From Pseudomonas linyingensis (GTDB taxonomy: Bacteria; Pseudomonadota; Gammaproteobacteria; Pseudomonadales; Pseudomonadaceae): a stretch of 64,000 nt of DNA. This document shows positions 1-9,756 of the stretch, piece after piece. The first letter of the stretch is position 1, and each line of letters begins with the position of its first letter. The translations under genes and the position numbers were made by a program. The notes under the pieces are model-generated. The model saw only the letters and a program-made list of their open reading frames with translations, was not told the DNA's origin and did no database searches. The stretch is taken from NCBI RefSeq assembly GCF_900109175.1, contig NZ_FNZE01000005.1:62001-126000 (forward strand), given 5' to 3'.

Positions 1-1254
1 TACGTGGTCAGCGCCGATCGCAGTCTGCTGGCGATCTCGCCGCAGGCGCTGGCCAAACCGGGCAGCGTGGTCAACAGCGACGGCGCGCGGGAAGCCGTGG
101 CCATGCGGCAACCGCTGGTCAGCCAGCCCTTCGTGTCGGTCATCGGACGCCTGGTGATCGCCGTGTCGCACCCGGTGTTCGCCACCGACGGCCGCTATCT
201 CGGCTATGTCGGTGGCTCCATCTACCTGCGCGAGCGCAGTGCCCTCGACGTCCTGCTCAGCGACCACCACTACCGCGACGGCTCAGGCCTGTATGTGGTC
301 GATCGGCAACGGCGCATCCTTTATCACCATGATGCCGAACGGATCGGCGAAGTCATGCCAGGCAACCCGGTCATCGAAGCGGCGATCAGCGGCGATGCGG
401 GTGCGCAGCGGGTGACCGATACCGATGGGGTCGACATGCTCACCGGCTACGCGTCGGTCACCAGCACCGGCTGGGGCATAGTCGCGCAACGCCCCACCGA
501 GGCCACCCTGGCCAAGCTGCATGGGCTGATGCTGGAGATTCTGGGCAACAGCCTTCCGGTGTCGCTGTTGACCCTGCTGTGCATCTGGTGGCTGTCCCGG
601 CTGATTGCCCGACCGCTCTGGCAACTGGCCAGCAGCGCCCGGCAGATGGACTCGCAGCCGGCCGCGGAACAGATCCGCCAGGTCAGCTCCTGGTATTTCG
701 AGGCCGCCGAACTCAAACGCGCCATGCTGGCCGGACTCGCCCAGTTCAACCACAAAATCGGCCAGCTCAATCACGACACGATAACCGACCCGCTGACCGG
801 CCTGCTCAACCGCCGCGGCATGCTGGCGCGACTGGAGCAATGGCAGGCCGGCAACCGCCCCTTTGCGGTCATCGCCATCGATGTCGACCACTTCAAGCAG
901 GTCAACGACAGCCTCGGCCATGACGCCGGCGACCAGCTGCTCCGCCAGCTGGCGCAACTGATGGAGCAGGTGGCGCGCAGCAACGACGTGCTGTGCCGCA
1001 ATGGCGGCGAAGAATTCATGGCCCTGCTGCCGGAGACGTCCCTGGCGGATGCCTGTGCGGTGGCCGAGCGCCTACGCCAGTGCGTGGCCGACAGCCCGAT
1101 CCCGGAGGGCATGTCGGTGACCATTTCCCTGGGCGTCGCCCACTGCCCGCTGAGCAGCGCCGGCATCGAGCATGCGCTGAAACAGGCGGACCAGGCGCTG
1201 TATGTCGCCAAGCACCAGGGGCGCAACCGGGTGGTGACTGCTGGGGCCGCGTGA
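1..1254 (+). CDS. Diguanylate cyclase with dCache sensor domain, 5' end outside window
   Basis: C-terminal 417 codons of a membrane-bound diguanylate cyclase; the reading frame is open to the first base, so the N-terminus and first membrane helix lie outside. The visible order is the end of a periplasmic dCache-type domain (about residues 1-165, with the YLGYVGGSIYL and LYVVDR stretches), a membrane helix near 175-200, a linker, then a GGDEF domain beginning at DPLTGLLNRRG. The signature is GGEEF, a catalytically competent variant. An RxxD inhibitory site (RSND) lies five residues before it, so product feedback by c-di-GMP is expected. No EAL domain follows. The next gene is a close paralogue in the same direction, about 90 bp away. 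Family call is firm; the signal sensed is unknown. Confidence 0.9.
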   Translation, partial: YVVSADRSLLAISPQALAKPGSVVNSDGAREAVAMRQPLVSQPFVSVIGRLVIAVSHPVFATDGRYLGYVGGSIYLRERSALDVLLSDHHYRDGSGLYVVDRQRRILYHHDAERIGEVMPGNPVIEAAISGDAGAQRVTDTDGVDMLTGYASVTSTGWGIVAQRPTEATLAKLHGLMLEILGNSLPVSLLTLLCIWWLSRLIARPLWQLASSARQMDSQPAAEQIRQVSSWYFEAAELKRAMLAGLAQFNHKIGQLNHDTITDPLTGLLNRRGMLARLEQWQAGNRPFAVIAIDVDHFKQVNDSLGHDAGDQLLRQLAQLMEQVARSNDVLCRNGGEEFMALLPETSLADACAVAERLRQCVADSPIPEGMSVTISLGVAHCPLSSAGIEHALKQADQALYVAKHQGRNRVVTAGAA

Positions 1255-1341
1255 GCGGCGTGCCCATCCCCAGTGGGAGCTTGAGATGGTTAATGTGTTA
1301 AAGTCTCGCGCCTTCCACGCAATGAACTCACCGGCGACGCA

Positions 1342-2931
<1,590 letters not shown>

Positions 2932-3150
2932 CGGACCGTAGCCGGGCTTGGGCGATTCAGCCGGGCTATAAATCTATTTTGGTTATGTACTTATAGTTAT
3001 TCTTCACTTTGTTGCATAAGAGCGAGCTGCTATCGTGCCGCCACTCCCTCGGAGTGCGCCGCAGTGCGCGCCGCCGATGCCCCGCGCGGGCCACCGGATG
3101 CCCCGCAGAGGGCAGCGGCCACCGCTGACAGCCTGAGAGCAGACCATTAC

Positions 3151-4809
3151 ATGTACGTATACGACGAATACGATCAACGGATCATCGAGGAGCGGGTCGC
3201 GCAGTTCCGCGGCCAGACCGAGCGCTACCTGGCCGGCGAACTGGGCGAAGAGGAATTCCGCCCGCTGCGCCTGCAGAACGGCCTGTATATTCAACGCCAC
3301 GCGCCCATGCTGCGCGTCTGCGTGCCTTACGGTCTGCTCTCCGCTCCGCAGTTGCGCATGCTCGCCAAGCTGGCCCGCGACTACGACAAGAACTACGCGC
3401 ACATCAGCACCCGCCAGAACGTGCAGTACAACTGGCCGAAGCTGGAAGACGTGCCGGACATGCTCGCCGAGCTGGCCAGCGTGCAGATGCACGCCATCCA
3501 GACCAGCGGCAACTGCATCCGCAACGTGACCACCGACCAGTTCGCCGGCGTCGCCGCCGACGAGGTGATCGACCCGCGTCCGTGGTGCGAGATCATCCGT
3601 CAGTGGGCCACCTTCCACCCGGAATTCGCCCACCTGCCGCGCAAGTTCAAGATCGCCGTGAACGGCTCGGCAGCCGATCGCGCCGCCATCGAGGTGCACG
3701 ACATCGGCCTGGAGCCGGTGCGCAACGCAGCCGGCGAGCTGGGCTTCCGCGTACTGGTCGGCGGCGGTCTCGGCCGTACCCCGATCGTCGGCAGCTTCAT
3801 CAATGAATTCCTGCCCTGGCAGCACCTGATTACCTACCTGGAAGCCATCCTGCGCGTGTACAACCGTTACGGTCGCCGTGACAACAAGTACAAGGCGCGG
3901 ATCAAGATCCTGGTCAAGGCGCTGACCCCGGAAGTGTTCGCCGAGCGCGTCGCTGCCGAGTGGGCGCACCTCAAGGATGGCCCCGCCACCCTGATCCAGG
4001 AAGAACTGGACCGCGTCGCCCAGCACTTCGTCGATCCGGCCTACCAGGCCCTGGAAGACCAGAGTGCCGCCCTCGCCGCGCTGGATGCCGAGCACCCGGG
4101 CTTCGCCCGCTGGCGCTCGCGTAACGTGGTCGCCCACAAGAAGCCGGGCTACGCCGCCGTCACCCTGTCGCTCAAGCCCACCGGCATCGCTCCTGGCGAC
4201 GTCACCGACCAGCAGTTCGACGCCATCGCCGACCTGGCCGAGCGCTACAGCTTCGGCGAGGCGCGCACCAGCCACGAGCAGAACATCATCCTCGCCGACG
4301 TCGAGCAGTCCAAGCTGTTCACCCTGTGGGGCGAGCTGCGCGAACTGGGCCTGGCCACGCCGAACATCGGTCTGCTGACCGACATCATCTGCTGCCCAGG
4401 CGGCGACTTCTGCTCGCTGGCCAACGCCAAGTCGATCCCGATCGCCGAAGCCATCCAGCGCCGTTTCGACGACCTCGATTACGTGTTCGACCTCGGCGAA
4501 ATCGACCTTAACATCTCCGGCTGCATGAACGCCTGTGGCCACCACCACATCGGCAACATCGGCATCCTCGGCGTCGACAAGAAGGGCGAGGAGTTCTACC
4601 AGGTGTCGCTGGGCGGCGAAGCCGGCCGCAATGCCAGCCTCGGCCAGATCCTCGGCCCATCCTTCGCCCAGGATGACATGGCCGACGTGATCGCCAAGGT
4701 CATCGAGGTTTATGTGGAGAAGCGCAATGAAGAAGAGCGTTTCATCGATACCTTCCGCCGTATCGGCATCGATTCCTTCAAGGAGCGCGTCTATGCAAAG
4801 AATCATTAA
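3151..4809 (+). CDS. cysI: Sulfite reductase hemoprotein (beta) subunit, CysI type
   Basis: 552-residue nitrite/sulfite reductase-family protein that reduces sulfite to sulfide in assimilatory cysteine synthesis, in the cytoplasm. Two ferredoxin-like half domains and the sirohaem/4Fe-4S ligands are visible: CCPGGDFC near residue 415 and the GCMNAC motif near 460, followed by GHHHIGNIGILG. The ATG at 3151 (MYVYDEYDQ) is chosen over in-frame upstream codons because the extra upstream residues are low-complexity Ala/Pro/Arg and 552 residues is the usual pseudomonad length. It overlaps the next gene by 17 bp, so the two are translationally coupled. No flavoprotein subunit (cysJ) is present; this fits pseudomonads, where electrons are thought to come from ferredoxin or NADPH-ferredoxin reductase. 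Confidence 0.93.
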   Translation: MYVYDEYDQRIIEERVAQFRGQTERYLAGELGEEEFRPLRLQNGLYIQRHAPMLRVCVPYGLLSAPQLRMLAKLARDYDKNYAHISTRQNVQYNWPKLEDVPDMLAELASVQMHAIQTSGNCIRNVTTDQFAGVAADEVIDPRPWCEIIRQWATFHPEFAHLPRKFKIAVNGSAADRAAIEVHDIGLEPVRNAAGELGFRVLVGGGLGRTPIVGSFINEFLPWQHLITYLEAILRVYNRYGRRDNKYKARIKILVKALTPEVFAERVAAEWAHLKDGPATLIQEELDRVAQHFVDPAYQALEDQSAALAALDAEHPGFARWRSRNVVAHKKPGYAAVTLSLKPTGIAPGDVTDQQFDAIADLAERYSFGEARTSHEQNIILADVEQSKLFTLWGELRELGLATPNIGLLTDIICCPGGDFCSLANAKSIPIAEAIQRRFDDLDYVFDLGEIDLNISGCMNACGHHHIGNIGILGVDKKGEEFYQVSLGGEAGRNASLGQILGPSFAQDDMADVIAKVIEVYVEKRNEEERFIDTFRRIGIDSFKERVYAKNH

Positions 4810-5287
4810 GAACGGCGAGGTAATCGACGAGCGCTGGCACCTGCTGCCGGTCGACGCCACCCTCGACGGCATTTCCAACAGCGACGACCTGATCGTGCCG
4901 CTGGCTCTGTGGCTGGAATCCAGCCACGCCCTCAAGGTGCGCGACGGCGGCCTGGGCGTGTGGCTGCAGAGCCACGAGCAGATCGAGGACATCGTCGACG
5001 ACCTCAAGTACTTCCAGGTCATCGCCCTCGACTTCCCCGCCTTCACCGACGGCCGCCACTTCTCCAGCGCCCGCCTGCTGCGCGAGCGCTATGGCTACCA
5101 GGGCGAGATCCGCGCCATCGGCGACGTGCTGCGCGACCAGCTGTTCTTCATGCAGCGCTGCGGTTTCGACGCCTTCGCCGTGCGCCCGGACCGCGACCCG
5201 TACGATGCGCTCAAGGGCCTGTCGGACTTCTCGGTGACCTACCAGACCGGTGTCGACCAGCCGCTGCCGCTGTTCCGCCGTCGCTGA
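4793..5287 (+). CDS. DUF934 domain-containing protein, CysI partner
   Basis: 164 residues beginning MQRIIKNGEVIDERW, starting inside the 3' end of cysI (17-bp overlap). DUF934 proteins are almost always encoded directly after this class of sulfite reductase in Pseudomonas and relatives and are annotated as oxidoreductases or accessory proteins. Seen in the sequence: a central acidic stretch (DIVDDLKYFQ), then ALDFPAFTDGRHFS and SARLLRERYGYQGEIRAIGDVLRDQ, which are the family's most conserved parts. No cofactor motif is recognisable. A role in supporting sulfite reduction (assembly or electron delivery) is inferred from context only. Confidence 0.85.
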   Translation: MQRIIKNGEVIDERWHLLPVDATLDGISNSDDLIVPLALWLESSHALKVRDGGLGVWLQSHEQIEDIVDDLKYFQVIALDFPAFTDGRHFSSARLLRERYGYQGEIRAIGDVLRDQLFFMQRCGFDAFAVRPDRDPYDALKGLSDFSVTYQTGVDQPLPLFRRR

Positions 5288-5305
5288 GGCCGCCCGCCGC
5301 ACCAA

Positions 5306-5339
5306 CAAAAAGCCCCCGCTCATGAGCGGGGGCTTTTTT
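5306..5339. terminator. Bidirectional rho-independent terminator
   Basis: Perfect inverted repeat (10-bp arms AGCCCCCGCT/AGCGGGGGCT, 4-nt loop) preceded by an A-run and followed by a T-run. It therefore can stop transcription both from cysI-DUF934 and from the convergent gene on the minus strand. Confidence 0.9.
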
Positions 5340-5359
5340 ACGTCTGACGCAGCGAAAAC

Positions 5360-5701
5360 TCAGCGATTCAGCTGCTCGTACAGGTAGTCGGGAAGCGGAT
5401 CGATGACGATTTCCTGACCCTGATAACGGCCCTTGACCGACTCCAGGGGAATCACGCCGTGCGGCACACCGCTCTTGTCGTCCAGCTGCTGGGCGGCGCG
5501 GTAGTCGATGACGCAGCCTTCCGCCTCTACCCAGAAGTGCGGATAAACAACCTTGTCTTGCAGCTCCAGACGCCCCAGCATCACCCGATACGGGATGTGC
5601 TTCTTGGCCAGGCGGGTCACCACCAGACGGCTGACGCCATCGCCCGCGGCCTTGGTGGAATCCAGATCATCAAGCAGGTTCTTTAGCTGGGGATCGTTCA
5701 C
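5360..5701 (-). CDS. Hypothetical protein, about 113 residues
   Basis: Small soluble protein with no membrane segment or signal peptide. It contains VTRLAKKHIPYRVMLGRL and YPHFWVEAEGCVIDYRA, the second reminiscent of short bacterial proteins that carry an FWVE-x-DYR core, but no named family can be assigned. Two in-frame GTG codons lie at 5707 and 5701; the second is preferred because the GAGGA Shine-Dalgarno sits about 8 nt before it and only 3 nt before the first. It converges on the cysI-DUF934 operon at a shared terminator. Function unknown. Confidence 0.65.
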   Translation of the reverse strand: MNDPQLKNLLDDLDSTKAAGDGVSRLVVTRLAKKHIPYRVMLGRLELQDKVVYPHFWVEAEGCVIDYRAAQQLDDKSGVPHGVIPLESVKGRYQGQEIVIDPLPDYLYEQLNR

Positions 5702-5800
5702 GAGCACTGTCCTCGGTGGACCGGTTTTGATGGTGCATATCTTAGACTAAGGTCTAAGGAATATGAATAACATCGAAACAATTTTCTGCTCGCAACCGCT

Positions 5801-6796
5801 TCAGTCGACCCGCACCAGCACGCGGCCCACCATGCGCCCGGCGAGGATGCGCTTGATCGCCTCCGGCAACTCCTCGAGGCCGATCTCGTGGCCCAGCTGC
5901 TCCAGGCCCTCGAGCTTCCACGGACCGGCCAGCTTCTGCCACATCGCCGCCTTGACCGCGCGCGGCAGCTCCACCGAGTCGATGCCGAGCAGGTTGACCC
6001 CGCGCAGGATGAACGGCAGCACCGAGGCAGTGGCCATCGCCGCGCCGGCGGTCAGCCCGCAGCAGGCCACGCTGGCGCCGTACTGAAGCGACTTGACCAC
6101 GTTGAACAGGAGATCGCCACCCACCGAATCCACCGCACCGGCCCACTGCATCTTCAGCAGCGGCTTGTCGGCACCGTCGAGCAGCACGGCCCGGTCGATG
6201 ATCTGCTGCGCGCCGAGCCGGTGGAGGAACTCGACCTGCTGCAGCTTGCCGGTGGAGGCCGCCACGGTGTAGCCGAGGCGGGTCAGCAAAAGCACCGCGA
6301 CGCTGCCCACCCCCCCGCAGGCCCCGGTGACCAGCACCGAGCCGGCGCTGGCATCGAGACCGACATGCTGCAGCTTTTCCACGCACAAACCGGCGGTGAG
6401 ACCGGCGGTGCCCAGCAGCATGGCTTCGCGTGGGCTCATGCCGGCCGGGCAACGCACCACCCAGGCGGCCGGCACGCGGATGTACTGGGCAAAGCCACCG
6501 GAGGTATCCATGCCCAGGTCATAGCCGGTGACGATCACCTCGTCGCCGGGCTGAAACTCGCTGGAGGCGGACTCCACCACCTCGCCGGCCGCATCGATGC
6601 CGGGCGTTTGCGGATAGTGACGGGTCACCCCGCGGGCGCCGGTGGCGGACAGCGCATCCTTGAAGTTGAGCGAGGAGTAGCGCACGCGAATCAGCACCTC
6701 CCCCGCGGGCAGTTCGGCGAGATCGCGCTCGATCACCTGTTGATCGAATACCCCTGGGCGACTTTCGGTGACCCACAGGGCCTTGAAACGGCTCAT
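5801..6796 (-). CDS. YhdH/AcuI-type NADPH:quinone (acrylyl-CoA) reductase
   Basis: 331-residue zinc-independent medium-chain dehydrogenase. The N-terminal GroES-like domain (about 1-125) holds SSLNFKDALSATG and the PGIDAAGEV motif. The Rossmann domain has VTGACGGVGSVAVLLL (near 150) for NADPH binding, and the family features GTAGLTAGLCVEKL and LLGIDSVELP are present. The YhdH subgroup reduces acrylyl-CoA to propionyl-CoA in some bacteria, so the exact substrate is not certain. The second of two adjacent ATG codons (6796) has better spacing to AAGGAG. It lies 27 bp downstream of sohB on the same strand and may be cotranscribed with it. Confidence 0.88.
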   Translation of the reverse strand: MSRFKALWVTESRPGVFDQQVIERDLAELPAGEVLIRVRYSSLNFKDALSATGARGVTRHYPQTPGIDAAGEVVESASSEFQPGDEVIVTGYDLGMDTSGGFAQYIRVPAAWVVRCPAGMSPREAMLLGTAGLTAGLCVEKLQHVGLDASAGSVLVTGACGGVGSVAVLLLTRLGYTVAASTGKLQQVEFLHRLGAQQIIDRAVLLDGADKPLLKMQWAGAVDSVGGDLLFNVVKSLQYGASVACCGLTAGAAMATASVLPFILRGVNLLGIDSVELPRAVKAAMWQKLAGPWKLEGLEQLGHEIGLEELPEAIKRILAGRMVGRVLVRVD

Positions 6797-6823
6797 CATC
6801 GACTCCTTGCTGCGAAAACGGGA

Positions 6824-7846
6824 TTACTGCCAGAAACGCGGCTGGGAAAGACGGCTCCACCAGCGCAGCAGCACGGTGTCGAGCACCAGGCTGGTGGCCA
6901 AGCCGACGCGTTCCTGCAGGCTCTTCTTCTCGTGGTAGCGCAGCTGGAACAGCTCGACGTGCTGGGCACGCTCGGACAGGTACTCATCACTGGTCTTCAG
7001 CTCGTCGACCAGCCGCATGCCCAGCGCCGCCTGGCCGAGCCAGACCTCGCCGGTGGCGACCTCGTCGATGGCCAGCTGCGGGCGGTAGCGGGCGACGAAG
7101 TTCTTGAACAGTTCGTGGGTGATGTCCAGGTCTTCCTGGAACTTCTCCCGGCCCTTGTCGGTGTTCTCGCCGAACACGGTCAGGGTGCGCTTGTACTCGC
7201 CGGCGGTGAGCACCTCGAAGTCGATGGCATGCTTCTTCAGCAGGCGGTGGAAGTTGGGCAGCTGCGCCACCACGCCGATGGAGCCGAGGATGGCGAAGGG
7301 TGCGGCGAGGATCTTCTCGCCGATGCAGGCCATCATGTAGCCGCCGCTGGCGGCCACCTTGTCGACGCACACGGTCAGCGGCACGCCGGCCTGGCGGATG
7401 CGCGCCAGCTGCGAAGAGGCCAGGCCGTAGCTGTGCACCATGCCGCCGCCGCTTTCCAGACGCACCACCACTTCGTCCTGCGGGGTGGCCAGGGTCAGCA
7501 GCGCGGTGACTTCATGGCGCAGGTGCTCGCCGGCCGAGGCCTTGATGTCGCCGTCGAAGTCCAGCACGTAGACCCGCGGCTTGTGGCCGGCAGCCTTCTT
7601 CTCGGCCTTCTCGGCCTTGGCCTCCTGCTTGCGCAGCGCCTTGAGCTGCTCCTTGTCCAGCACGCCATCCTGCAGGCGGTCGCGCAGGCTCTTGTAGAAG
7701 TCATTGAGCTTGTGCACTTCGAGATGCCCACCGGCGCGCCGCTCGCGTTGGCGCATCACGGCAATGGCGACCAGGACGATGAGGATGGCCGCCAGCACGG
7801 TCGCTGTCCTGGCCAGGAAACCGGCATACTCGACAAGAAACTCCAC
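6824..7846 (-). CDS. sohB: SohB-type S49 membrane protease
   Basis: 340-residue inner-membrane serine protease. One N-terminal membrane helix (about residues 8-30) is followed by a charged Ala/Lys/Glu-rich linker (about 55-90), then the S49 (SppA-like) protease domain. The nucleophile serine is in VAASGGYMMACIGEKI and the following GSIGV segment is the family's substrate strand. The general-base lysine is expected about 50 residues later, near EYKRTLTVFGEN. Length and order match SohB of Pseudomonas and E. coli. It is thought to degrade signal peptides or misfolded periplasm-facing proteins; the physiological substrates are not known. Confidence 0.92.
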   Translation of the reverse strand: MEFLVEYAGFLARTATVLAAILIVLVAIAVMRQRERRAGGHLEVHKLNDFYKSLRDRLQDGVLDKEQLKALRKQEAKAEKAEKKAAGHKPRVYVLDFDGDIKASAGEHLRHEVTALLTLATPQDEVVVRLESGGGMVHSYGLASSQLARIRQAGVPLTVCVDKVAASGGYMMACIGEKILAAPFAILGSIGVVAQLPNFHRLLKKHAIDFEVLTAGEYKRTLTVFGENTDKGREKFQEDLDITHELFKNFVARYRPQLAIDEVATGEVWLGQAALGMRLVDELKTSDEYLSERAQHVELFQLRYHEKKSLQERVGLATSLVLDTVLLRWWSRLSQPRFWQ

Positions 7847-8074
7847 GGATTCTCCTTGGATGGCGAAGGCGCTCCACAGCGAGCGTCAATGGGCCAAGCA
7901 TACCGGCGCAGCCCGATGGCGGCCAGCCGCAGGCGCTGGCGCGGGGGCCCGGTGGCGATTCAAACGCACGTATGCCTGGCCGTTGACAGCCCACGGGGCG
8001 CCCCATACGCTCGCTGGCATGAAGCCGCCTGCCGCCGGCACGAACTCACCTCCGCAATTAGTAAGGACGAAATC

Positions 8075-8389
8075 ATGAGCAGCGTCGCCAAAGTCATCGA
8101 AACCATGCAGTCTCGCTTCAACGCCAGCGCCGCTGCGGGTCTCGACATGGTGTTCCAGTTCAATATCGAGGACGCGGAAAACTACTACCTGAGCATCAAG
8201 AACGGCACCTGCACCCTCACCCCCGGCGATGCCCCGTCGCCCAGCGTCAGCCTGATCATGAACAGCGACACCCTCAAGGGCATCCTCAAGGGCGAGATCA
8301 GCGGCATGGAGGCCTTCATGGGCGGCAAGCTGCGCACCGAAGGCGACATGATGCTGGCCCTCAAGCTGGGCGAACTGTTCCCGTCCTGA
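8075..8389 (+). CDS. SCP2 sterol-binding domain protein
   Basis: 104-residue single-domain protein of the SCP2/sterol-carrier family. The domain fills the whole chain: FNASAAAGLDMVFQFNI, a central hydrophobic strand SVSLIMNSDTLKGILKGEISG, and the typical C-terminal FMGGKLRTEGDMMLALKLGELF. Such proteins bind hydrophobic ligands (fatty acyl chains, ubiquinone precursors or acyl-CoA) in a tunnel. The ATG at 8075 follows a TAAGGA ribosome-binding site. It is a single-gene unit with its own terminator; there are no functional hints from neighbours. Confidence 0.88.
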   Translation: MSSVAKVIETMQSRFNASAAAGLDMVFQFNIEDAENYYLSIKNGTCTLTPGDAPSPSVSLIMNSDTLKGILKGEISGMEAFMGGKLRTEGDMMLALKLGELFPS

Positions 8390-8407
8390 CTGCCGCCGAA
8401 GTCCACG

Positions 8408-8436
8408 AAACCGGAGCCCATGCTCCGGTTTTTTTT
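8408..8436 (+). terminator. Rho-independent terminator after the SCP2 gene
   Basis: Stem ACCGGAGC/GCTCCGGT with a 4-nt loop, followed by eight or more T residues, 20 bp after the stop codon. Confidence 0.9.
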
Positions 8437-8528
8437 CGCCTACCATTACTGCATGGACGAGTCAAGGAAAGGAGTGCCACGACGGCTTCCCACCCCACGT
8501 GGGAACCAACGACCCTTCGGGAGGCAAC

Positions 8529-9464
8529 ATGACCGATCAGCACTTGAAGCTGGCAGCTTTGCGACAGGACGGCTGGCAGTTGGAAAACATTGTCAAAAGA
8601 TTGCGAGCCGTTCGCTGCGAATGGCTGGCCCAACATGGCCGCAGCAGCGAGCCGGACGAACGCGAGCTGCCGTCGAGCAAGATCATGGCCGAGGTGGTCG
8701 AGACTTTGTCGGGCGCATTGTTTCCCATGCTCCTGGGACCGCCCGACCTGCGCCAGGAAAGCGAGGATTTCTACGTCGGGCATACCCTGGACGAGGCGCT
8801 CAACTCCCTGCTGCAACAGGTATGCCTGGAACTGGGTCATGGTTTGCGACCGAGCCTGGAGATCGAGCGACAGGCTCGACGCATCGTGCAGGACTTTGCC
8901 CTGACGCTTCCCGAACTGCACCGACTGCTCGACGACGACGTGATGGCGGCCTTTCGCGGCGACCCGGCAGCGCGCAGCGTCGACGAGGTACTGCTGTGCT
9001 ATCCCGGAATCAGGGCCATGATCCACCACCGCATCGCCCATCACCTGTTCAGGGACGGGCTACCGCTGCTGGCGCGGATCACCTCCGAGCTGGCGCATTC
9101 GGCCACCGGTATCGACATCCATCCGGGCGCACAGATCGGCCGCAGCTTCTTCATCGACCACGGCACCGGCGTGGTCATCGGCGAAACTGCCGTGATCGGT
9201 GAACGGGTACGCATCTACCAAGCGGTGACCTTGGGCGCCAAGCGTTTCGAGGCCGACGAGGCAGGTCAGCTGATCAAGGGCCAACCGCGCCACCCTATCG
9301 TTGAAGACGACGTAGTGATCTACGCCGGGGCCACCATTCTCGGGCGTATCACCATCGGGGCAGGCTCATCCATCGGCGGGAACGTCTGGCTGACTCGCAG
9401 CGTGCCTCCTGGCAGCAACGTCACCCAGGCGAACGTACAAAACCAGGTGGGCAACGCGGGGTAG
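8529..9464 (+). CDS. epsC: Serine O-acetyltransferase, long EpsC-type
   Basis: 311-residue enzyme making O-acetylserine from serine and acetyl-CoA for cysteine synthesis. The N-terminal alpha-helical half (to about 180) is longer than in E. coli CysE and ends in RAMIHHRIAHHLFRDG. The C-terminal left-handed beta-helix carries GIDIHPGAQIGRSFFIDHGTG, GETAVIGERV and the active-site loop with VTLGAKRF. The ATG at 8529 is preferred because GGGAGG precedes it by about 6 nt; a GTG ten codons upstream is less likely. The gene lies just upstream of the sulfide-oxidation operon, but a hairpin and about 290 bp separate them. This long form is common in Pseudomonas beside the short CysE. Confidence 0.88.
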   Translation: MTDQHLKLAALRQDGWQLENIVKRLRAVRCEWLAQHGRSSEPDERELPSSKIMAEVVETLSGALFPMLLGPPDLRQESEDFYVGHTLDEALNSLLQQVCLELGHGLRPSLEIERQARRIVQDFALTLPELHRLLDDDVMAAFRGDPAARSVDEVLLCYPGIRAMIHHRIAHHLFRDGLPLLARITSELAHSATGIDIHPGAQIGRSFFIDHGTGVVIGETAVIGERVRIYQAVTLGAKRFEADEAGQLIKGQPRHPIVEDDVVIYAGATILGRITIGAGSSIGGNVWLTRSVPPGSNVTQANVQNQVGNAG

Positions 9465-9517
9465 TCGCATGCAACGAACCTTCCGGCCCGATCTAGCCGT
9501 GATCACTCAGTAGGTTG

Positions 9518-9560
9518 TTCATCCGGGGCATAAACCAGTACACCAGGAGCCCCGGATGAA
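9518..9560. repeat. Inverted repeat downstream of epsC
   Basis: Perfect 12-bp arms TTCATCCGGGGC/GCCCCGGATGAA separated by 19 nt. It lies 53 bp after the epsC stop. The stem is strong but no T-run follows, so it may be a transcript-stabilising hairpin, a factor-assisted terminator or a small intergenic repeat. Confidence 0.6.
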
Positions 9561-9671
9561 CCTCTGACATCGCCCCCCCCTCACCCCATACCCCCTGCAA
9601 ACCACGCCGCCTGGCATCTTGGTCCACACTGAAGGGCCAGGATATTGGCCGCCTTTGAATATACGAATTAA

Positions 9672-9685
9672 TTCTATGCATAGAA
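9672..9685. promoter_or_regulatory. 14-bp perfect palindrome ahead of the sulfide operon
   Basis: TTCTATGCATAGAA lies in the AT-rich part of the 292-bp leader region before the persulfide dioxygenase gene, 72 bp upstream of its ATG. Its position suits an operator. The regulator is unknown. Confidence 0.4.
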
Positions 9686-9715
9686 CCAAAATTAGCAGTA
9701 GGCTTTAGGAACGAT

Positions 9716-9731
9716 ATACCCCGCCGGGTAT
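9716..9731. promoter_or_regulatory. ATAC-N8-GTAT operator-like palindrome
   Basis: ATACCCCGCCGGGTAT: 6-bp arms around CGCC, 26 bp upstream of the persulfide dioxygenase start. The G/C-tract flanked by ATAC and GTAT resembles operators of CsoR-family repressors, which include the persulfide sensor CstR. No such regulator gene is in the window, so the match is by shape only. Confidence 0.4.
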
Positions 9732-9756
9732 CCAGCCACGCACGGAGAACCGTCCC

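Noticed and set aside
3004-5046. 680-codon open frame on the minus strand opposite cysI
   Set aside because: It lies antisense to a clear sulfite reductase gene, its Val/Asp/Gly/Leu-rich translation is typical of GC-rich antisense frames, and it has no start signal or domain.
5888-8389. 833-codon open frame on the plus strand across the reductase and sohB
   Set aside because: Antisense to two well-supported minus-strand genes; only its last 104 codons (from 8075) are real, as the SCP2 protein.
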